Shown: positions 21,127 through 32,227 of the stretch, in pieces
How positions within the stretch are numbered: the stretch's first letter is position 1
How the letters are laid out: each line of letters starts with the position of its first letter
Assembly (NCBI RefSeq): GCF_950295315.1
Contig: NC_080185.1
Span: forward strand, 48,961,237 to 49,025,236
Direction of reading: 5' to 3'
DNA from: Erinaceus europaeus
Lineage: Eukaryota > Chordata > Mammalia > Eulipotyphla > Erinaceidae
Length of the DNA stretch: 64,000 nucleotides
Program-made: the position numbers and the translations under genes
Notes under the pieces: model-generated
Databases searched by the model: none
What the model saw: the letters and a program-made list of their open reading frames with translations, nothing else
What the model was told of the DNA's origin: nothing

Positions 21127-22200
21127 CTGGCCATATCCCAGAAAATTGAAAAGCTTCTGCACATCCAAAGAAACTATTAAACAAAAAAAGAGACCCCTCA
21201 CAAAATGGGAGAAGATCTTCACATGCCATACATCAGACAAGAAACTAATCACCAAAATATATAAAGAGCTCAGCAAACTTAGCACCAAAAAAGCAAATGA
21301 CCACATCAAAAAATGGGCAGAGGATATGAACAAAACTTTCACTACAGAGGAGATCCAAAAGGCTAACAAACATATGAAAAACTGCTCTAGGTCACTGATT
21401 GTCAGAGAAATGCAAATTAAGACAACACTAAGATACCACCTCACTCCTATAAGATTGGCATACATCAAAAAGAACAGCAGCAACAAATGCTGGAGAGGTT
21501 GTGGGGACAGAGGAACCCTTTGGCATTGCTGGTGGGAATGTAAATTGGTACAGCCTCTGTGGAGAGCAGTCTGGAAAACTCTCAGAAGGCTAGACATGGA
21601 CCTTCCATATGATCCAGTAATTCCTCTCCTGGGGTTATACCCCAAGGACTCCATAACACCCAACCAAAAAGAGGTGTGTACTCCTATGTTCATAGCAGCA
21701 CAATTCATAATAGCTAAAACCTGGAAGCAACCCAGATGCCCAACAAGAGATGAGTGGCTGAGAAGCTGTGGTATATGTACATGATGGAATACTATCCAGC
21801 TATCAAGAACAATGAACCAACCTTCTCTGACCCATCTTGGACAGAGCTAGAAGGAATTATGTTAAGTGAGCTAAGTCAGAAAGATAAAAATGAGTATGGG
21901 ATGATCCCACTCGTCAAAAGAAGTTGAGTAAGAAGATCTGAAAGGGAAACAAAAAGCAAGACCTGACCAAATTGTAAGTAGGGCATCAAAGTAAAAACCC
22001 TGTGGTGAGGAGTAGACATGCAGCTTCCAGGGCCAGTGGGGGATGGGAGTGGGTTGGAGGGATGGGTCACAGTCTTTTGGTGGTGGGAATGGTTTTTATG
22101 TACACTACTAGTAAAATGTAGTCATATAAATAACTAGTTAATTAATAGGAGAGGGGGAAAATTAATTGTATGTCTCGAAGTTTATTTAGGCAAAATACAA
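21127..22200 (+). pseudogene. L1 ORF2 C-terminus and start of long 3'UTR
   Basis: An uninterrupted 212-residue frame (21146-21784) covers the ORF2 C-terminal domain: [51 protein letters not shown] and [17 protein letters not shown] frameshift at about 21775 precedes the usual [11 protein letters not shown]. The long-type 3'UTR starts with gggatgatcccactcgtc and ends near 22200. It is the best-preserved ORF2 end in the window. Confidence 0.9.
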
Positions 22201-22204
22201 TAAT

Positions 22205-22630
22205 AGAATTAATTCTGTTTGGAAAGAAGAAGTGAAGCTGTCACTATTATAAAATATAGGACTAGATATATAGAAAACCCCATAGAATTCAGTGGAAAAC
22301 TTCTAGATATCATTGATCAATATGTTAAAGTGGAAGGGTAAAACAGTCAATATACAAAAATTAGCAGCATCTCTTTAAGCAAACACCAAAATAGAAGAAG
22401 TTTTGAAGACAATCTCCTTTACTATATCAGCAAAAACAATAAAATATTCAGGAATAAAGTTAATAAAGTAAGTGAAGGGCAGAGGGTAGATAGCATAATC
22501 TTTATGCAAACGGAATCTCATACCTAAGGGTCCAAAGTCCCAGGTTCAATCACCCACACCATCATAAACCAGAGCTGAACAGTACTCTGGTAAAAAAAAA
22601 AATTGAAAAACTTGTATACTGAAACTATAT
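22205..22630 (+). pseudogene. L1 ORF2 reverse-transcriptase fragment split by a SINE
   Basis: Degenerate copy of the ORF2 region after the FADD box (gaaaaccccatagaattcag ... tacaaaaattagcagcatct ... aaaatattcaggaataaag). A SINE occupies 22476-22605, after which aaaacttgtatactgaaac resumes the L1. Confidence 0.8.
22476..22605 (+). mobile_element. SINE (second family)
   Basis: gggcagagggtagatagcat ... gtcccaggttcaatcaccca ... cagagctgaacagtactctg followed by an A run. It sits inside the L1 fragment. Confidence 0.88.
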
Positions 22631-23180
22631 GTTGGGACTTCTGGGAGGCATGGTTTATGGCATAGCAGTGAACAGATTGGTGCTCTCCCCAAAACAATTA
22701 AATACAAGAGACCCAATTGGATCCATAACCACAGCTGAAAGGTCGACATCCTCAAGTGGGTACTCATGCACATGGTTGGGGTAAAAAGAAGCCTGGTTTA
22801 AAAGATCAACACAGTTAAGAAGATCCTTAGAAAAGCGACATAGCATAGAACTTCACCATTTTGAACAGTGAGCACAGTTTGTTATGCCATAAGAAAAGGA
22901 AGCTTAAAACTCAAAATATTTGCAGGCTGATAGGGAAAGGAAAGAGGTTATATACAAAGGCAGAGCTATTAGGTATTTTTCAGATTTCTCTTCACAAACC
23001 CTAGAGGCAAGGAAGGAGTTGAATGACATATTAAAGTACTAAAGGAGAGGGAATTCCAGCCACAAACATTGTATTCTGCAAAATTATCGTTTTAAATATT
23101 AGGGAGAAATAAAATTTCCCCAAATATTCAAAAAATAAAGTAATTTGACACAATCAACCCCACCTTACTAGAAATACGTA
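22631..23180 (+). mobile_element. L1 5' part (untranslated / ORF1-proximal), tentative
   Basis: Starts gttgggacttctgggaggca, reminiscent of L1 5' ends. At about 22960-23150 it contains the block ending caacattgtattctgcaaaa ... aggagaaataaaatttcccc, which I associate with the ORF1/inter-ORF region of old L1s. No open reading frame survives. Inferred to be the upstream part of the ORF2 at 23536-26260. Confidence 0.5.
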
Positions 23181-23330
23181 CAGACCTGCTTCCCTGCTTG
23201 TGAAGTGACCCTCCTGTAGGTGGGAACCTGGGGACTTGCACCAGGATCCTTGCACTAGGATCTTTGCACCAGTGTTTGTGCTTCACAACATGTGTACTTA
23301 ACCTGCTGTGCTACTGCCCAGCCCCTGTAG
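23181..23330 (-). mobile_element. SINE fragment
   Basis: Minus-strand tRNA-like half of a SINE: acctgcttccctgcttgtga ... cctgctgtgctactgcccag. The tail part is absent, and part of the B-box region is duplicated (ccaggatccttgcactagga). Confidence 0.75.
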
Positions 23331-23344
23331 CTGTAATTTTAAAT

Positions 23345-23535
23345 GGAAGAGAAGGTAGGGCCAGAGGAAAAAAAAATAGAGACAGAGATAGTTATAGAAA
23401 TAATAGTCAACTCACATCTGTGACCTTGGGAGATTGAATACAGTTTCCAACGTCCAAAATAGGGACACAGAACTCTGGAATTACATCCTGTTATTTCGTA
23501 ATTTTGTGAATCACTAATAAAAAAAAACAAAGAAT
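23345..23535 (+). mobile_element. L1 3'-end fragment
   Basis: tccaaaatagggacacagaa ... gaattacatcctgttatttc ... cactaataaaaaaaa resembles the terminal L1 3'UTR block (tggtggtgggaattgtgtgg ... ttatcctatgg) in diverged form. A similar piece lies at 32090-32230. Confidence 0.4.
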
Positions 23536-26260
23536 AAAGAAAGAATACATGTTTTAAGTGAGGTGAACAGAAATAGACTAGAAACAAAAACACAATAAAA
23601 ATAGGAAAGAACAACATAAAATAGGGGAGGAAATTAAATGACAAAGAAACTATATAAAATGTTTGTTAATCAAGATCAACTTAAAAAGGACTTTTCTAGA
23701 TACATGATGCTAGTTATTATACATATGGTAACCAAAAAAAAAAAAAAAAACCAAAAAACCAAAACCAAAAAAAAAAACAGGGAACAGATATTTACAGAAA
23801 TCAAACCAAAAAAATCAGCAAGGAATTCACTACAGAAACTCATCCTCACAAAAGGTCATGTAGAAACAAATGGACAAAGATTCAACTCTTTAAAATAAAC
23901 TAAAAACAAAAATCAGAATTGACATGGGTAAACCACATATATCAATAATCACCTAAAATATGAATGGCCTAAATTCACCTTTCAAAAGACTCAAAGTATC
24001 TATGTATTAAAGAAAGGATACATCCATTATGTGTTTTCAGGAAACACACAATCCAAAAAAAAAAAAAATGGACTGAATATAAGAGGCTGAAAAAAGAAGT
24101 TCTAAGTTAAGAGCTCACACACAAAAAGGACAGGGACAGCTACTCTCTTCTCTGATAAAATGGAGTTTCAGGCAAATACTGTAATCAGAGACAGAGAGGG
24201 ACACTACATAATGGTTAAAGGATTAACCCAATAAAAATATATAGCCATCAAAAATATATATACATCAAACTCAGGAGCCCCCAAATATATAAAACAAATA
24301 CTTACTGAAATCTAGGGAGATATTTACAGCAACACAATAGCATTAGATTTTAACATGCCACTCACGGCAAGAGACAGAAAACCTGGACAAAAAAAAAAAA
24401 ATCGATAGAGGAGTAACAATATTAAATGAAACCATAGATGAGATGGAACTGATAGATATGTACAGAAGTTTCCATCATAAAGTAATTAATACACATTCTT
24501 CTCAAGTACACATGGAACAGTCACAAGGATTAATTATATGCTGGGTCACAAAGATAATGTAAACAAATCAGTAAATATTAAAATTTTTAAATGAACCCTC
24601 TATACCATGAAGGAGTGAAACTAGAAATAAAAAAGAAAGAAATTAGCCCAAAGCCTGGAGACTAAACAATATGTTTCTGAACAATAGATGGTTCATTGAA
24701 GAGATCAAAAAAGAAATTAAGAATTACCTCAATACCAATGTAAATGAAACCAGCTACCAGACCTGAGAGGGATGCACATAACAATACAGGCCCACATTAA
24801 TAAGCAGGTGAAATCACTAGTAAACCATCTAACAACTCACCTGAAACAACTAGAAATGGAGCAAAAAAAAAAAAAAAGTCATCAGGAGACAGGGAATAGT
24901 TAAAAATTGAGCAGAAATCAGTGGAATGGAAAACAAAAAGACCATTAGGAATATTAAGGAAACCAAAAGCTGGTTCTCAGAAAGGATAAATAAAACAAAT
25001 AAACCACTAACTACACTAACTAACAGAAAGAGAGAATGCTATGGTAAAATCATTCAGAAATAAGAGAGGAGATATTGCAACAGATAAGGTAGACTATTAT
25101 GGAAATCTGTATGGAACTAAATTTTACAACACAGAAGAAATGAACACATGTTTAGAGTCATAACAACTGCCAACCTTGAGACAAGAGGGAATAAATAAAC
25201 TTAATAAGTCAATCACTAGTAAAGAATTTTAAACAGTAATGAAAAGCCTACTCAAGAACAAAAGCCCGGGACAAGATGGCTATACCAATGAATTTTGCAA
25301 AACATTCAAAGAACACCCTACCTCCTCAAACTCTTCCAAAAAATAGAAGAAGAGGGCACACTCCCAAACACATTCTATGGGGCTAGTATCACCCTGATCC
25401 CCAAAGCAGGAAAGGATTCCACCTATAAAGAAAATTGTAGGCCTATATCCCTGATGAATGTTGATGCAAAGATCCTCAACAAAATCTTGGCTAATTGAAT
25501 CCAACAACATATTAAGAAAATAATTCACCAAGATCAAGTGGGATTCATCCCTGGGAAACAGAGATGGTTCAACATATGCAAGTCAATCAGTGTACTGAAT
25601 ATATCAAAAAGAAAGTTACAAATCAAATGATTTTATCAATCGATGCAGAGAAAGCATTCAACAAGTTTCAAAACCCATTTATGATAAAAGCCCTTGAGAA
25701 ACTGGGAATAGAAGAAAAATTACTTAATATAATAAAGGCCATATATGATAAACCTATGGCTAACATCATAGTCAATAGGAGAACATTGAAAACTCTCTCT
25801 CTAAAATCAGAAGCTAGATAAGGGTGCCCACTCTCACCACTTCTATTCAAAATGGTCCTAGAAGTCCTTGCCATAGCAAACAGAGAAGGAAGAGATATCA
25901 AAGGAATCCAAATCTGAAAGGCTGAAGCTAAGCTATCATTATTTGCAACTGATATGATGGTATACCTAGAGGACCCTGGAAACTCTGCCAAGAAACTACC
26001 GGAAATCATCAACAAAGTCTGTAAAGTACTAGGCTACAAAATCAATGCCCACAAGTTGGTGGCATTTCTTTATACAAGAGATGGGTCAGAGAAAGTGAAA
26101 CTCAAGGAAGCAATCACATTCACAATTAAATCTAAAAATATTAAATACCTAGGAATAAATCTAACAAAGGACAGAAAAAACCCTTTCAAGGAAAACTATA
26201 TGACACTGTTAAAAGAAATAGAGGATGATATGAAGATATGGTAGAATATCCCCTGATCAT
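23536..26260 (+). pseudogene. L1 ORF2 remnant, nearly full span
   Basis: Old L1 ORF2. Near 23960 a 'NGLNSPFKR'-like start of the endonuclease is seen, followed by FQETHN near 24030. The linker lies at 24600-25250. The reverse transcriptase (25280-26244) has [50 protein letters not shown], and a catalytic box reading LFATDMMVYLED (about 25930-25970), where the usual second residue D of FADD is changed. Multiple stops separate three open frames. It ends within ORF2 at about 26260 without its 3' end. Confidence 0.87.
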
Positions 26261-26701
26261 GGATTGGAAGAATATATATCTACTCCAAAAATAAAAACAA
26301 ACAAAACAAAAAGAAAAAAAAAAGGAAAAGCAAGAATAGATAACTATGAAAATCAACTGTAACTATTCTAGAGATAGTGGGAAGAGAAAGCAAAGGAGAA
26401 AAGAGACACAGGGATAGAGAGATAAAAAGGGAGCAAGAGAAAGAGTATACTCCGAGTCAGACTTCTTCCACAAGAAAATTCACAAATGAGTGCCACTGAA
26501 TACAGTAATAAAAAGAGGGGGGAAAAGCAGCTAAAGGAAAGATATTTTTCAGATCAGCTAGGAAGAAAAAGAAAAGTTTAGAAAAGAGAGAGAGAAGCAA
26601 GTTCCTCCCACAATGGGTAGCACACCAATCACCCATCAATGGAAAAAGCAACAACAGCTAATTTTGGTCAACCTGGAGAGGTACAAAAAGAGATAAGCAA
26701 T
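26261..26701. other. A-rich sequence without a recognised element
   Basis: An A/C and A/G-rich stretch after the L1. No gene, SINE box or LTR is visible; short open frames are compositional. Confidence 0.5.
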
Positions 26702-26702
26702 C

Positions 26703-26757
<55 letters not shown>
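26702..26757 (+). repeat. (AAT)n microsatellite
   Basis: About 18 perfect AAT units. Confidence 0.97.
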
Positions 26758-27359
26758 GAATAAAAAACCCTAACAATCAGTCTGCAGATTTAACCACTCC
26801 AGATTGGCTGCACACAGGCTCCTCTCCTTCCTAAATAAAGCAAAAGCAAACAATCCCAAGAAGCAACTATCAAACAAGCTCAAGGGGTAGAAGGAAGGAA
26901 GTCAGGTAAACTAACCCAGGCAAAACTGAGTCCCTGATTGATCAGGTATTCTGTCACTCAGAGCTCCAGCCCAGCCCCCCCCCCCTAAAAAAAAAAAAAG
27001 CCTTTTCTTGGGAAAATATCCTCCCTTCTTTGGATAACATGTCTGCTGATCCAGGAATCTTGATAAAGAAAGTAGCTCCATAGGAGGGCTACCAGAAAGA
27101 AGTAGCAGGCTTAGGGGTTGGTCTTCTGGCTGGGGAAGTGCAGAGCAAAATAACAAAACCAAAGACTCCCAGCCAGATCCCTATTTCCTTTGTCCTTTTC
27201 AGACCTCTGTTTGCCAACCCAAGGGTGAATTATAGGGCTCTTCCAAGGTACCACCCTAACCCACCCCTACCCTCCTCCTCCACCATGACCCAGAACTCCT
27301 ACTCTCACTGGAACTTCCCAAGCTTAAAACAGCCTCCTTGCAGAGTTCATGCTAGGTGT
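26758..27359. other. Unassigned, moderately GC-rich sequence
   Basis: About 600 bases with a C run at 26979-26985 and an A run following it. No coding features beyond short frames. It could be part of an L1 5'UTR, but I see no diagnostic motif. Confidence 0.4.
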
Positions 27360-27480
27360 TGTCTCTAAGCTGTCATCTCTGCTCTGTCCAGCTCTCTGTC
27401 TTCCCTTTCTTTCTCAGTTTCCCTCTATCTTATCCCAAAAATAAAATAAAATAAAATAAAATAAAATAAAATAAAATAAA
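27360..27480 (+). repeat. SINE tail remnant and (AAAAT)n microsatellite
   Basis: A pyrimidine-rich SINE-like body (cagtttccctctatcttatc) leads into about nine AAAAT units (27437-27480). 27481-28010 after it starts with something like the long-form SINE module (ggccacaggttttgtagtgc) and otherwise shows no recognised feature. Confidence 0.6.
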
Positions 27481-28010
27481 TGGCCACAGGTTTTGTAGTG
27501 CAGCCAATCACTTACCAGGATTTAGAACAGGCCAGCTGGAGTCAGAAGGTGTAGACTTAAAGTTGAACCAAACTACAATGGGCAAAAAAGAGTGGGTCAG
27601 GAAATGTGACATGTATACAGTAAAAAAATAAAACTTCTGGGCTTAGCTGTGGGGGTTATTACACTGCAATAGTTTTAATAGGTTCATAAAAACCACAGAA
27701 GCGAAATAAGCAGAGGGAAAGAATGGCTAGCCTTGTGGTATGGACCACAGTCTTTAAGCATTGTTTACCAGTGTTCAACTACAATGTTTGCAGGCCATGA
27801 GGGAAGCAGCATCACTGAGTCCAAGATGAGGAGACCACCAGGCAAAGGGCAAGCAGGAAAAAGGAGTGACTTCTACCAGATACTTGTTTAAGTAACTTCC
27901 TATGCCCACAATCACTTGTGAGTTTAGGTGCTTCCTTAGTCAGCACTTGATGTCAGCCCTATGCTAATTATTTTCGTAACAAATAATCCATTTTGCTTAC
28001 CATAAGTAAG

Positions 28011-28310
28011 ACAGGGTTTCCAACAGAATTTCAACTTTCAAATATTTATTGAAATTTATTTTGTGTTCCAACATAGAGTCTGTCTTTGTGAATGTTCCTT
28101 ATACATTGAAAAGAATATGGATTCATTTCTCCTGTAATGAAAGTTTCTGAGTATATCTATTAAGTCTGTATCCTCAGTGGCATCATAGAATGCCATTATC
28201 ACATTAATATTAACTCAAAAGATTTTCTCATTTTTTGAAGTGTTGTTGAGAGTTACCCTGTGAAATGTTATTGTATCCCTCAGCATTTATTATTATATTT
28301 TTTTCTGTTT
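28011..28310 (-). mobile_element. Old L1 fragment interrupted by a younger L1
   Basis: The plus strand contains 'gtgaatgttccttatacattgaaaag', typical of an antisense old L1. It stops at the target duplication at 28311 and resumes after 29540. Confidence 0.55.
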
Positions 28311-28327
28311 ATCACAGGCGTTTTTCT

Positions 28328-29523
28328 TTTTTTTTAAATTTTTTATTTAAGAAAGGATTAATGAACAAAAACATAAGGTAGGAGGGGTACAACTCCACAC
28401 AATTCTCACCACCCAATCCCCATAGCCCACCCCCTCCCATGATAGCTTTCCCGTTCTCTAGCCCTCTGGGAGCATGGACCCAGGGTCGTTGAGGGTTGCA
28501 GAAGGTAGAAGGTCTGGCTTCTGTAATTGCTTCCCCGCTGAACATGGGCGTTGACTGGTCGGTCCATACTCCCAGTCTGCCTCTCTCTTTCCCTAGTAAG
28601 GTGTGTCTCTGGGGAAGCTGAGCTCCAGGACACATTGGTGGGGGTCTTCAATCCAGGGAAGCCTGGCCAGCATCCTGGTGGCATCTGGTACCTGGTGATT
28701 GAAAAGAGAGTTAACATACGAAGCCAAACAATTTGTTGAGCAATCATGGATCCCAAGCTTGGAATAGTGGAGAGGAAGTGTTAGGGAGGTACTCAATGCA
28801 AAATCTAGTGTACTTCTGCTTTCAGGTATATATTTTGCAGTAGTTTATGGATACGTGTGCGCATAAGCTCTCTCTCACAGAAACTGGTGTATATCTAGGT
28901 TATGGGACTTTGTTAGAAAGTGAACTATCTGAGATGAAATTAGAGTGTACTATAAAAGGAAAGGTCTCACCCGAGTAATGAAGCTGAAGGGTTGTCATTC
29001 CACACGTGAAGTCTCTGGATACAATCTGAGGTGAAGCATGTTGAGGTGGCAGTCGTTGCGATGGTTAGGTTGTGATCGGCAGATGCAATATTAATTTGGT
29101 TTGGATTGGGAGATGCATACGGGAAAGTGGGCCCTATACAAGGGTTCCAGGACTGGGGGAAGAAGGGGCTCTATAGTGGAGATGTGAGGTTCCTGCTGTC
29201 TTAGGGTTCAAAAAGACAATCGATAGTTAATGTTATCATCACATTATTTGTTAATTGGGTTAACTTTGAAAAGTCCTTTTGTTATGGTTTGCTGTACAGT
29301 ATCCAGTATCTTGTTTATAGCTGTGCTATTGGATGCTTCTAATCTACTTGGTCTAGGCTTTTGAGAGAGTCCGCATATCAAATACATAGCCTATATATTA
29401 AAAAGATTCAATTTGTCTTTTGAGAAACTTTGAGACATACAATTGATTTTCTCCCTCTCATATTAATTAACTACTGATTTATTTGTCTACATTTTGCTAG
29501 GAGTGTACATAAACACCATTCCC
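28328..29523 (-). mobile_element. L1 3'UTR insertion with target duplication
   Basis: 1.2 kb of the long-type L1 3'UTR on the minus strand, 5' truncated inside the UTR so it has no coding sequence. The A-rich tail is at 28328-28355. It is flanked by 17-bp repeats that differ at one base: atcacaggcgtttttct (28311-28327) and atcacaggcttttttct (29524-29540). Confidence 0.92.
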
Positions 29524-29619
29524 ATCACAGGCTTTTTTCTGGGAGCTTTTAGAATTGTACTAGTTCAGTTGATTTTTTTTCTTTTTTGCTAGAGGATAAG
29601 AGACAGATGGGCAGGAAAG

Positions 29620-29643
29620 GGAGAGAGAGAGAGAGAGAGAGAG
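29620..29643 (+). repeat. (GA)n microsatellite
   Basis: Twelve GA units next to a SINE target duplication. Confidence 0.95.
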
Positions 29644-29660
29644 AAGATACTCTTGTTTCT

Positions 29661-29898
29661 TTTTTATTTCCTTTTTGTTACTCTTTATTATTATTATTAT
29701 GGCAAACACTAGAAGAAGAATTATTATTATTGATGTCGTCATTGTTGGATAGGACAGAGAGAAATACAGAGAGGAGGGGAAGACAGAAGAGGAGAGAAAG
29801 ATAGACACCTGCAGACCTGCTTCACAGCCAGGATCCTTATGCAGGTCCTTGCACTCTGTGCCATGTGTGCTTAACCACTGTGCTACTGCCAGACTCCC
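29661..29898 (-). mobile_element. SINE with internal deletion
   Basis: Minus-strand SINE with the block between the B box and the ctgcag motif partly deleted (gcttcacagccaggatcctt). Flanked by a perfect repeat atactcttgtttct (29647-29660 and 29899-29912). Confidence 0.92.
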
Positions 29899-29912
29899 AT
29901 ACTCTTGTTTCT

Positions 29913-30261
29913 ATTTCCAGTTCTTTAGGTCTTTTCATCTGGATTTCCTGATTCACTTCCTTCATTTCTTCAAAGCATTTCTGTGTCAGATTTGTGTTTT
30001 TTGGTTACCATGGGTGCCAAAGAAACTCACTATAGCAAAGAGTTTTTGAATTTCTGTGGTCTCATCCTTACCCCACTGTGTTTCTTCTGCCAATTTGTTT
30101 CTCCCTTCTGTGTTTTGTTGTTTTACTCATAGATCCTGTCTCTGAACATATGAGAACCCCTGGCTGGCCCTACTTTGGTTGAACCACACTCACAGTCTGA
30201 CCCTTGGTAGCAATGGTTCTGATTCCCACACTGAGAGTGAGAGAGAGAGAGAGAGAGGGAA
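29913..30261. other. Unassigned sequence with (GA)n at its end
   Basis: No element recognised from 29913 to 30225. A (GA)n run of about 12 units lies at 30226-30261. Confidence 0.6.
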
Positions 30262-30719
30262 AGAAAGAGAGCATGGCCAAGTCAGTATTGAATTCGAGGG
30301 TCAGGAGAGTGGTCTTTTAGGTTTTGGGAGCAGCTTTAGTGACATGCAATAGGGAGGAGGGACAGGCCCCTGAAGACACCTAGTGGCTGACATCATAAGG
30401 CACCTGTGACATCATCATGAGGATGGTCACCATGACAACACCTTCTGGTTCCTTTCTGGGGAATCCCACTGTCACCCACAGCCCCCCCCCCCCCCCCGTG
30501 GAGTATTCACCACTGCACACACCAGCATACCATGTTCTGGCCCTCTTCTATTCCTTACTGTTTGTTTTCCTGCTCACCTCTCTACCCTGTCCCCCCACCC
30601 ATTGAATATAGTTAACTGTCCATGGGCCCCCATGCTCCCAGGACCCATCCTCTGCCCTCATCCATCATGTCTCTCCCCTCATCCCTCCCTCCCCACCATC
30701 AGAGAACTTTCAAAGACAG
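30262..30719. other. Non-repetitive flank downstream of the candidate gene
   Basis: Unique-looking sequence with two TGACATCA octamers (30388 and 30408 regions), one base from the CRE consensus TGACGTCA, and a C run at 30483-30497. No open frame with recognisable content. It could hold regulatory sites; this is a guess from motifs only. Confidence 0.35.
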
Positions 30720-30738
30720 CGTATCCTCTCCAGAGGTT

Positions 30739-30744
30739 TTTATT
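30739..30744 (-). terminator. Polyadenylation signal of the candidate gene
   Basis: AATAAA on the minus strand (within AAACTAAATAAAAACC), about 100 bases downstream of the stop codon at 30848-30846. Not part of a SINE or L1 tail, as far as I can see. Confidence 0.6.
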
Positions 30745-30845
30745 TAGTTTCTCTGCCTGTCACGGTCAATTCCCTGGCCTGTGCCCTGGGTCTCCTCTGT
30801 GAGGCAGCCCACAGGCAGAAGGCATGGGTCTCTGAGTGCCATGCC

Positions 30846-31344
30846 TCATTTGGGAGCTCCTGGATGCTCAGTGTCTTTGTCCTGCTGTCCTGCTGGCCTT
30901 GTAGTCTTGTCCTGGGGCACAGCTACCCCGCTGCTGCTGGCTGCCCCATTTTCTGCCGCTCTGCTCTCAGCCCCCCTCTGCTGGGCCTGTGGCAGCTCTT
31001 GTAGTTTCAGCGACTTAATGAGCTTTAGACATCTACGGCAGTTGTCTGGGTGCTTAAGATAGGCGGAAAACAGGTAATTTTGCAGAGCTGCAAGGCTGAT
31101 AGTTTTGTCTTTCTCTCTAACGTTTTTTTTGTTCATCCGGGGCCGCTTGTTTACCTGGAAATATCATGGAGTGAGCAGAGAAGGACATAGTGGGGGAGAG
31201 GGAGTGTGGCATGGAGGGGACAGGGGCTCTGTGAGATGGGGTTATGGTGAAGCTCAGTGTGTGGGACAAGACAGCGATAGGGTTTGGGGTGTCAGCTGGG
31301 GGGAGGAGGAGCAAGAAGAGGCAGGTGGGTGGTCATCTCACCAT
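30846..31344 (-). CDS. Candidate two-exon gene for a small basic protein
   Basis: Not recognised. Exon 1 would contribute only the ATG (31344-31342) in a strong Kozak context (GGCACCATGG), directly followed by a GTGAGA splice donor. A 187-bp intron (31341-31155) with a pyrimidine-rich stretch ends in TTTCCAG. Exon 2 (31154-30846) continues in frame to a TGA, giving about 103 residues. An in-frame stop lies just upstream in the intron, so an unspliced start would be the Met at 31136 (96 residues). Protein: lysine/arginine-rich first 20 residues with a possible nuclear-localisation signal (NKRPRMNKK), then a segment of probable helical character with a CRRC motif (KHPDNCRRCLKLIKSLKL), then a polar Ala/Gln/Ser/Glu-rich C-terminus. 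Promoter elements lie upstream and AATAAA downstream. It is the only gene-like unit outside repeats; a chance arrangement or a decayed gene remains possible. Confidence 0.45.
31155..31341 (-). other. Predicted intron of the candidate gene
   Basis: The minus strand starts GTGAGATGACC and ends CATGATATTTCCAG, with C/T-rich runs 20-60 bases before the acceptor. A second possible acceptor (CTCCCCCCAG) lies near 31300 but would not restore the exon 2 frame as neatly. Confidence 0.4.
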
Positions 31345-31431
31345 GGTGCCTTGACACTGCTTCTTGTCACTTTTCCTTCCCGTGAGGCTGATCCACGATG
31401 CTGGTTGAGTGGGGTCTTCACTTGCACCTCA

Positions 31432-31560
31432 GTAGTCCCTCTAGGCCACTGTGTGCCCGCCTATATATACCCCCTAGACAAAGGGGCCACGCCCTTAGGC
31501 TTTGATTGGTCATCAATGGTGCCCAACAGCCAATGGCAGCACGGGAAGGGTGTGGCCCCC
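31432..31560 (-). promoter_or_regulatory. TATA/CCAAT promoter of the candidate gene
   Basis: On the minus strand there is a TATATATAGG box (31469-31462), so a start of transcription near 31435 is expected. About 36 bases upstream is TGACCAATCA (CCAAT at 31509-31505, a good NF-Y site), and a second CCAAT in the other orientation lies at 31530-31534. A GGGTGTGGC element (31549-31557 on the plus strand) resembles a KLF/CACCC site. Spacing and order are those of a compact RNA polymerase II promoter. Confidence 0.5.
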
Positions 31561-31629
31561 ACAAAGGACATCACAGTCATTTGTGGGAGGGTGAATGACC
31601 ACCGGGATAATGCTGAATGGAATCAGGGG

Positions 31630-32227
31630 AAATCTTGCTCCCCTGATTCCAGCATGCTGTCCCAGACCTCAAGTTACAGGTGCTACCAACACTCAATCCC
31701 TACTGCTCTGGGCAGGCCACCTCACCAGTGTGTGCTGGACCCTCACATCCCCAGAGCTCTGGCCCACTAGGGAGAGATACAAACAGGCTAGGGGTATGGA
31801 TCAGCCTGTCAACACCCAAGTTCAGCGGAGAAGCAGCTATAGAAACCAGAATTCCTAACTTCTGATCCTCCAGAACAACTTTGAGCCACTCCTCCATCGG
31901 AGAAGGTGATAGGATGAAGGAAGATAAGAGTGCTCTAAATTACAGCTCCATCAACACCCAGAAAGAAGGAATGAAAAGGAGAAGGACATATGGAGGTAGT
32001 AATGTTGTCATGAGTAGTTCAGATTGGATCAGAAAGAAATAAAGGAGGTAATTAACTATAAATATAGATAGATATTTGTAGAGATAATGGTTGTCCCATG
32101 TCTATAACCTTAGGGGAACCGTGGTGACTTGCAGTGTGGAGACTGACGATTCAGAACTCTGGTGATGGGAGTGGTGTAAATTTAAACCACCTGTTGACAG
32201 GTAATTGTGTAAAATTAAAAAAAAAAT
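31630..32227 (+). mobile_element. Old L1 3'UTR copy
   Basis: Diverged plus-strand long-type 3'UTR (cctcaccagtgtgtgctgga ... ggtatggatcagcctgtcaa ... gcggagaagcagctatagaa, later gaactctggtgatgggagtg) ending in an A-rich tail at 32214-32228. Confidence 0.65.

Noticed and set aside
21073..21708. 211-codon minus-strand frame with hydrophobic stretches
   Set aside because: Antisense of L1 ORF2 C-terminal domain.
30781..31062. 93-codon plus-strand frame with hydrophobic content
   Set aside because: Antisense to exon 2 of the candidate gene; no start context or promoter in that direction.
31105..31770. 221-codon plus-strand frame
   Set aside because: Antisense to the candidate gene and promoter; its last third lies in L1 3'UTR. 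GC-rich sequence with few stops explains its length.
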